Shown: one piece after another, positions 6,689 to 11,448 of the stretch
Layout of the letters: each line of letters begins with the position of its first letter
Numbering within the stretch: the first letter of the stretch is position 1
Assembly (NCBI GenBank): GCA_036556985.1
Contig: DATBIK010000094.1
Span: 1-11,448 of the forward strand
Direction: 5' to 3'
From: JAPSGM01 sp036556985
Lineage (GTDB): Bacteria; Chloroflexota; Limnocylindria; QHBO01
DNA: 11,448 nucleotides
Position numbers and translations under genes: made by a program
Notes under the pieces: generated by a model
Told to the model about the DNA's origin: nothing
What the model saw: the letters and a program-made list of their open reading frames with translations, nothing else
Databases searched by the model: none

Positions 6689-7675
6689 ATGCCGGGACGT
6701 CCGCGAGTCCTCCTCCTGGCCGATGACGGTGGCGCGATGGCTGCCCACGCGGCACCCGGCCATCCCGAGCGCCCGGAACGGATCGCCGCAATCATCGCCG
6801 GGGTGGAAGACGGCGCCGCATCCGGCGGTGCCGACCTCGTGCGCGAGGCGCCCGCGGCCGCGCCGGAGCCCGACCTGCTGCGCGTGCACCCGGAGTGGCA
6901 CCTGCGCCGCCTCGACGACGCGGCCGCGGCCGGCGGCGGCTGGATCGATCCTGACACGTACCTCGCCGTCGCGTCCATGGATGCCGCGCGCCTGGCCGCC
7001 GGCGCCACGATCCGTGCAGCGCTCGCGGCATCGGGCGGAGAGGCGACCGTCGCCTTCGCCGCGGTCCGCCCGCCCGGCCATCATGCCGCCGCGGAGCGCA
7101 GCGCCGGCTTCTGCCTGGTGAACAACGTCGCGCTCGCCGCGGCCCGCCTCCGGGCGGACGGCCTGGCCGAGCGGCCGGCGATCCTCGACTGGGACGTGCA
7201 CCACGGCGACGGGACGCAGGAGATCTTCGAGGCGGATCCGGCCGTCTTCTACGCGTCCACCCACCAGGCGCCGTTCTACCCGGGGAGCGGCCACGAGGCG
7301 GAGCGGGGGCTCGGCCCCGCGGCGGGCACGGTGCGGAACGTCCCGCTCCCGCCGGGAAGCGGCGACGACGCGTTCGTGGAGGCGTGGCTCGGCACGCTGC
7401 TGCCCGAGGTCGAGGCCTTCGCCCCGGACGCCATCCTGCTCTCCGCCGGCTTCGACGCGCACCGTGACGATCCGCTCGCCCATCTCCTCGTCACCGAGGC
7501 CGGCTACCGTTCCGTGGCGGAGGCGATCGGCGCCCTCGCCCGGCGGTGCGGCATCGCCGGCGTGGCGGCCACGCTCGAGGGCGGCTACGACCTGGAGGCG
7601 CTGCGGGGCAGCGCCGCCGCGACCGTGGCCGGGCTGCTGGCGGGCCTCGCCGGAGGCGCCCGGGACGCCGCCTGA
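6689..7675 (+). CDS. Class II histone deacetylase-like / acetylpolyamine amidohydrolase family protein
   Basis: This is a zinc-dependent amidohydrolase of the arginase/deacetylase superfamily. Members remove acetyl groups from lysines or polyamines; the substrate here cannot be read from sequence. The 328-aa protein has GHPERPERI (24-32), PPGHHA (128-133, the catalytic His pair 131/132) and DWDVHHGDG (167-175, zinc ligands Asp169 and His171). It also has GFDAHRDDPL (254-263, zinc ligand Asp256) and GGYD (298-301, catalytic Tyr300), so every catalytic residue is intact. HPERPERI and the motif order fit class II/HDAH-like bacterial enzymes better than AcuC, but AcuC-type function is possible. 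There is no signal peptide, so it is cytosolic. It starts 5 nt after tatC and is probably in the same transcript. The frame upstream of ATG 6689 is a shadow of tatC. Confidence 0.88.
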   Translation: MPGRPRVLLLADDGGAMAAHAAPGHPERPERIAAIIAGVEDGAASGGADLVREAPAAAPEPDLLRVHPEWHLRRLDDAAAAGGGWIDPDTYLAVASMDAARLAAGATIRAALAASGGEATVAFAAVRPPGHHAAAERSAGFCLVNNVALAAARLRADGLAERPAILDWDVHHGDGTQEIFEADPAVFYASTHQAPFYPGSGHEAERGLGPAAGTVRNVPLPPGSGDDAFVEAWLGTLLPEVEAFAPDAILLSAGFDAHRDDPLAHLLVTEAGYRSVAEAIGALARRCGIAGVAATLEGGYDLEALRGSAAATVAGLLAGLAGGARDAA

Positions 7676-7691
7676 CCACGGATTCCGTGCT

Positions 7692-7710
7692 CGCGAGGGC
7701 TATACTCGCG
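7692..7710 (+). promoter_or_regulatory. rapZ promoter -10 with overlapping operator-like dyad
   Basis: TATACT at 7701-7706 is a good -10 in the 57-nt gap before rapZ; no clear -35 is seen at the right distance. A perfect inverted repeat, CGCGAG (7692-7697) and CTCGCG (7705-7710) separated by 7 nt, is centred over the -10. The left arm also belongs to a CTCGCGAG palindrome (7690-7697). The placement would suit a repressor site, or the dyad may be chance. Start of transcription is predicted near 7713. Confidence 0.5.
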
Positions 7711-7713
7711 CAC

Positions 7714-7721
7714 GGGAAGGA
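7714..7721 (+). promoter_or_regulatory. Shine-Dalgarno of rapZ
   Basis: GGGAAGGA lies 11 nt before ATG 7733 and supports that start, which gives RapZ its N-terminal extension. Confidence 0.6.
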
Positions 7722-7732
7722 CGAGCACGACC

Positions 7733-8692
7733 ATGCCGCGAGCCGCACAGACGACCGACGCCGAGCCCCTGCCCGCCCCGCGTCCAGGCCGGGCGGCGGA
7801 CGGCGACGGCCGCGGGCCGGGAGCGGCGGATATCGGCCAGGTCGTGGTCATCACCGGCCTGTCGGGCGCCGGCAAGAGCCAGGCCTCGAAGCAGTTCGAA
7901 GACCTCGGCTACTACTGCGTCGACAACCTCCCGCCCGAGCTGCTGGAGCGGTTCCTCGCCCTGCGCGAGGCCGAGCCGGAGCGGTACGCCCGCGTCGCCC
8001 TGGTTCTCGACATCCGGGCCGGTGATCCGGCCGAGGCGATCGGCCGGGCGCGGCGGACGCTCGAGCCGCAGGGGATCGCGATCGAGGTCATCTGGCTCGA
8101 GGCGAGCGACGCGACGCTCGTGAGCCGATTCAGCGAGACACGTCACCGCCACCCGCTCCAGACGCGGAGCGGCATCCAGGCCGGCATCTCCGAGGAGCGC
8201 CGCCTGCTGGCGGCGACGCGCGACCTCGCCACCCAGGTCATCGACACGAGCGGGCTCTCCATCGGCCAGCTCAAGGAGCGGCTCTTCGCGGTCGTCCCGC
8301 GCGAGGCGGCCGCCAGCGAGCTGATGGTCGACATCGTCACCTTCGGCTTCAAGTACGGGTTGCCGCTCGAGGCCGACCTCGTCTTCGACGTCCGTTTCCT
8401 GAACAACCCGTACTACGTGCCGGACCTCAAGCCGCTCTCCGGGCTCGACACGCCGGTGCGCGACTTCGTCCTCGGCCAGCCCGCCGCGGGCCGCTTCCTC
8501 GAGCTCGTCGTCGAGCTGCTCGAGCTCACCATCCCGGCCTACCGGGCCGAGGGCAAGGCGCGGCTCACGATCGCCCTGGGCTGCACCGGCGGCTACCACC
8601 GCTCGATCGCGCTGGCCGAGGAGCTGGCGGCCCGGCTTGCACGGGTGGCTGACACGTCGGTCGCGGTCTTCCACCGGGAGCTGGAGCGATGA
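7733..8692 (+). CDS. rapZ: RNase adapter / nucleotide-binding protein RapZ (YvcJ family)
   Basis: RapZ (YvcJ in Bacillus) is a P-loop protein that hydrolyses ATP/GTP. In E. coli it senses glucosamine-6-phosphate and guides RNase E to the GlmZ small RNA; in Gram-positive bacteria its target is less clear. The 319-aa product carries Walker A GLSGAGKS (42-49) and the signature FEDLGYYCVDNLPPELL (55-71). The C-terminal domain has FGFKYGLP (204-211), DVRFLNNPYY (219-228) and the conserved GCTGGYHRS (283-291). The first 35 residues are a low-complexity Pro/Ala/Gly/charged extension absent from shorter homologues (about 285-300 aa). The start is supported by GGGAAGGA. The stop overlaps the yvcK start (ATGA), so the two are translationally coupled. 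Confidence 0.95.
   Translation: MPRAAQTTDAEPLPAPRPGRAADGDGRGPGAADIGQVVVITGLSGAGKSQASKQFEDLGYYCVDNLPPELLERFLALREAEPERYARVALVLDIRAGDPAEAIGRARRTLEPQGIAIEVIWLEASDATLVSRFSETRHRHPLQTRSGIQAGISEERRLLAATRDLATQVIDTSGLSIGQLKERLFAVVPREAAASELMVDIVTFGFKYGLPLEADLVFDVRFLNNPYYVPDLKPLSGLDTPVRDFVLGQPAAGRFLELVVELLELTIPAYRAEGKARLTIALGCTGGYHRSIALAEELAARLARVADTSVAVFHRELER
8676..8680 (+). promoter_or_regulatory. Shine-Dalgarno of yvcK inside rapZ
   Basis: GGGAG within the last codons of rapZ lies 8 nt before the yvcK ATG at 8689 and decides that start. Confidence 0.55.
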
Positions 8693-10005
8693 GGCGCATC
8701 CAGATCCCGCGCTGGCTGTACCCGGGCATGCACCTGAAGCGCTGGCTGCTGCTCCTCTTCGTCGGCATCACGGTCCTCGCCCTCGGCACGGCGATCTTCG
8801 TCGTCGACTTCTACCGCAGCCTGCCCGAGGACTCGCCGATCTTCGCCCTCACCGGCGCCGGCCTCGACCGGCCGATCCGCGCCGCGCTCGTCGCCACCGG
8901 CGGCATCATCCTGACCGCGATCGGCGTGTGGGGCCTCATGCGCTCCGTCGTGTCGCCGTTCGTCGCCCGCGGCGACTCGGTCATGGAGGTGCTCTACACG
9001 AAGCGCTACCTCGGTCGCGGGCCGCGGATCGTGGCCATCGGTGGCGGCACCGGGCTCTCGACCCTGCTCCGCGGCCTGAAGGGCTACTCGGCCAACATCA
9101 CCGCCATCGTCGCCGTGGCCGACGACGGGGGATCGTCCGGGCGCCTGCGGCAGCAGCTCGGGATCGTGCCGCCCGGCGACATCCGCAACTGCATCGCCGC
9201 CCTGGCCGACGCCGAGCCGCTCATGACCCAGCTCATGCAGTACCGCTTCCCGCCGGGATCGGGCCTCGACGACCATGCGTTCGGGAACCTCTTCATCGCG
9301 GCCATGACCGCGGTAACCGGCGACTTCGAGGAGGCGGTGCGCGAGTCGAACCGCGTCCTCGCCGTGCGCGGCCAGGTGCTGCCCGCCACGAGCGTGCCGC
9401 TCAACCTGGGCGCCATCCTGGCATCCGGCCGTCATCTCGAGGGACAGGTCGCCATCAGCCACGCGGAGGAGCCGATCGCCCAGGTCACCATCCAGCCGGC
9501 GGACGTCCGCGCCAACCCGGAGGCCCTCGAGCGGATCCTGGAGGCCGACCTCGTGGTCATCGGCCCGGGCAGCCTGTACTCGAGCGTCCTGCCGAACCTG
9601 CTCATCAGCGACATCCGCGACGCGCTCGTCGCGGCCAGCGGCCTGCGCGTGTACGTGTGCAATGTCGCCACCCAGCCGGGCGAGACCGGAGCTTTCTCAG
9701 CAGCGCGGCACCTCGAGGCGCTCTTCGACCACGTCGGTGACGACATCGTCGACTTCGCCCTCATCAACGGCAACCACGACGCGCGCCGGCCGGAGGGCTG
9801 GCTCGGGCAGCCGGTCATCGTCGACGACCGGCGGCTCGAGGAGCTGCCGGTGACGGTCATCGAGCAGGACCTCGTCGACGTCACGAACGCCCACCGCCAC
9901 GACTCCGCCAAGCTCGCCGCCGCACTGCTCCGGCTCCACCAGGAGGAGCGCCAGGAGCGTGTCCGCCAGCGCCGCGTCCGTCGTCCGACGGCCTCCGCGG
10001 GCTGA
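8689..10005 (+). CDS. yvcK: YvcK/GlmR (CofD-like) family protein with N-terminal membrane anchor
   Basis: YvcK/GlmR binds UDP-sugars and, in Bacillus, stimulates GlmS; its mycobacterial relative CuvA is also needed for envelope integrity. The 438-aa protein has two predicted TM helices at about residues 18-39 and 65-85, then a linker. The CofD-like Rossmann domain starts at RIVAIGGGTGLSTLLRGL (113-130), with VADDGGSSGRLR (143-154), PPGDIRNCI (161-169), DDHAFGNLF (194-202), IGPGSLYSSVLPNLL (291-305) and NVATQPGETGAF (325-336). It ends in an Arg-rich tail (420-438). The soluble B. subtilis protein is about 315 aa; the extra length here is the membrane module. The start ATG 8689 overlaps the rapZ stop as ATGA. 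The catalytic-like core is complete, although family members are thought to act as regulators, not enzymes. Confidence 0.94.
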   Translation: MRRIQIPRWLYPGMHLKRWLLLLFVGITVLALGTAIFVVDFYRSLPEDSPIFALTGAGLDRPIRAALVATGGIILTAIGVWGLMRSVVSPFVARGDSVMEVLYTKRYLGRGPRIVAIGGGTGLSTLLRGLKGYSANITAIVAVADDGGSSGRLRQQLGIVPPGDIRNCIAALADAEPLMTQLMQYRFPPGSGLDDHAFGNLFIAAMTAVTGDFEEAVRESNRVLAVRGQVLPATSVPLNLGAILASGRHLEGQVAISHAEEPIAQVTIQPADVRANPEALERILEADLVVIGPGSLYSSVLPNLLISDIRDALVAASGLRVYVCNVATQPGETGAFSAARHLEALFDHVGDDIVDFALINGNHDARRPEGWLGQPVIVDDRRLEELPVTVIEQDLVDVTNAHRHDSAKLAAALLRLHQEERQERVRQRRVRRPTASAG

Positions 10006-10012
10006 CGGGCCG

Positions 10013-10842
10013 ATGCTGGTCGCCAGCGAGCTGAAGGGCGAGCTCGCCCGCATCCATCCCGCCCGGTCCTGCTGCCGGCGCGCCGAGCTGGCCGGCCTGC
10101 TGTACGCGGGCCGCACCGCGTCGGGCGTGAGCACCCTCGACCACGCCACCGCGCGCGTGGCCGTCCAGCTCGCCAGCTCGCTGGGCCTGCCGGTGGCGCC
10201 GCGGCGCATGGCCGCCGGCAGACGGCGGCACCTCGAGGTGGCGGTCGACCCGCAGCTCGCCGCCGGCTGGTCATGGGCCGATGCGAAGGCCTGCGACCAC
10301 CGCGCCTTCCTGCGCGGCGTCCTGCTCGCGGGCTCTGTCTCGCTCACCGCCAGTGGGCCGCACGTCGAGTTCGTGCTCCGCGACGCCCGCCGCGCGGCCG
10401 AGCTGCGGCGGCGCCTGGCCGAGGTGGAGGTGCGCGCCGCGGTCATCGGCCGGCGCGGGCGGCACGTCTTGTACGTGAAGGGGCGCGAGCAGCTCGGCGC
10501 CCTCCTGCGGCTCACCGGGGCGAACCGGGCCCTGCTCGACCTCGAGGCCGAGGGCGTCGCGCGCGACGTGCGCAACCGCGTCAACCGGCTGCTGAACGCG
10601 GAGGAGGCAAACCTGGGTCGGACGGTGCGCGCCGCCGACCGCCAGCTGCGGGCCATCGAGCGGCTCGAGCGTGGCGGCGAGCTCGGCCGGCTGCCGGACG
10701 CGCTGCGCGAGGCCGCCGTGGCGCGTCGGCGCCACCCGGACGCCGACCTCGACACGCTGGCGTCCGCGCTCGGCGTGAGCCGTTCCGGCGTGAACCACCG
10801 GCTGCGCCGCATCGTTTCCCTGGCCGAGGAGGAGGAGACCGC

Positions 10843-10846
<4 letters not shown>
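10013..10846 (+). CDS. whiA: DNA-binding protein WhiA
   Basis: WhiA is a transcription factor needed for sporulation septation in Streptomyces and linked to cell division in Bacillus. It combines a degenerate LAGLIDADG homing-endonuclease-like domain with a C-terminal helix-turn-helix. The 277-aa product has CCRRAELAGLL (20-30), the LAGLIDADG-derived FLRGVLLAGSVSL (99-111), YVKGREQLGALLRLTGA (154-170) and RDVRNRVNRLLNAEEANLGR (184-203). The HTH is DTLASALGVSRSGVNHRLRRI (247-267). It is shorter than the B. subtilis protein (about 316 aa), but no domain is missing. The start ATG 10013, 7 nt after the yvcK stop, gives the family N-terminus; the frame runs further upstream only as a yvcK shadow. 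The Glu-rich end encodes the tpiA ribosome-binding site. Confidence 0.95.
10826..10837 (+). promoter_or_regulatory. Strong Shine-Dalgarno of tpiA within whiA
   Basis: Four GAG repeats encoding the Glu run at the WhiA C-terminus contain AGGAGG at 10830-10835, 7 nt before the tpiA GTG at 10843. It is the strongest SD in the window and supports the GTG start. Confidence 0.75.

Positions 10847-11448
<602 letters not shown>

Overview
The window is a very GC-rich bacterial chromosome segment. It is packed with core housekeeping genes, all on the + strand, with no gap longer than about 150 bases. There is no RNA gene, mobile element, phage gene, CRISPR array or attachment site. The best guess for the host is a high-GC Chloroflexota lineage (for example a Limnocylindria/Ellin6529-type genome). 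That rests on the WhiA/YvcK/RapZ set typical of Gram-positive-like phyla, a membrane-anchored YvcK, a short SecD plus separate SecF, and a minimal TatA+TatC pair. It is an inference: Actinomycetota cannot be excluded from this sequence alone.

Layout: (1) 1-462, the 3' end of uvrC (nucleotide excision repair). (2) secD-secF, with a clear sigma70-type promoter (TTGCGA, 18 bp, TATAAT) and a leader of about 100 nt. (3) recJ-pyrF, overlapping by 4 nt; recJ may be leaderless. (4) tatA-tatC plus a zinc-dependent class II histone-deacetylase-like amidohydrolase 5 nt after tatC; a candidate extended -10 lies in the 3' end of pyrF. (5) rapZ-yvcK-whiA-tpiA, a tightly coupled operon (ATGA and GTGA overlaps) with a TATACT -10 in the 57-nt gap before rapZ; tpiA runs off the right edge.

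Functionally the window joins protein export (SecDF, TatAC), DNA repair (UvrC, RecJ), pyrimidine synthesis (PyrF) and a cell-envelope/central-metabolism control group (RapZ, YvcK/GlmR, WhiA, TpiA). In other bacteria RapZ and YvcK/GlmR both influence GlcN6P/UDP-GlcNAc supply, so their joint operon with triosephosphate isomerase fits an amino-sugar/glycolysis node. In Streptomyces the order uvrC-rapZ-yvcK-whiA followed by glycolytic genes is contiguous; here the secD-to-deacetylase block of seven genes sits between uvrC and rapZ.

I found no convincing undescribed system. The most interesting points are a long Pro/Ser/Thr-rich linker inside the extracytoplasmic domain of SecF, the two-helix membrane anchor on YvcK, the deacetylase embedded in the tat transcription unit, and several regulatory details: a dyad over the rapZ -10, a leader hairpin before tatA, and a possible leaderless recJ start.
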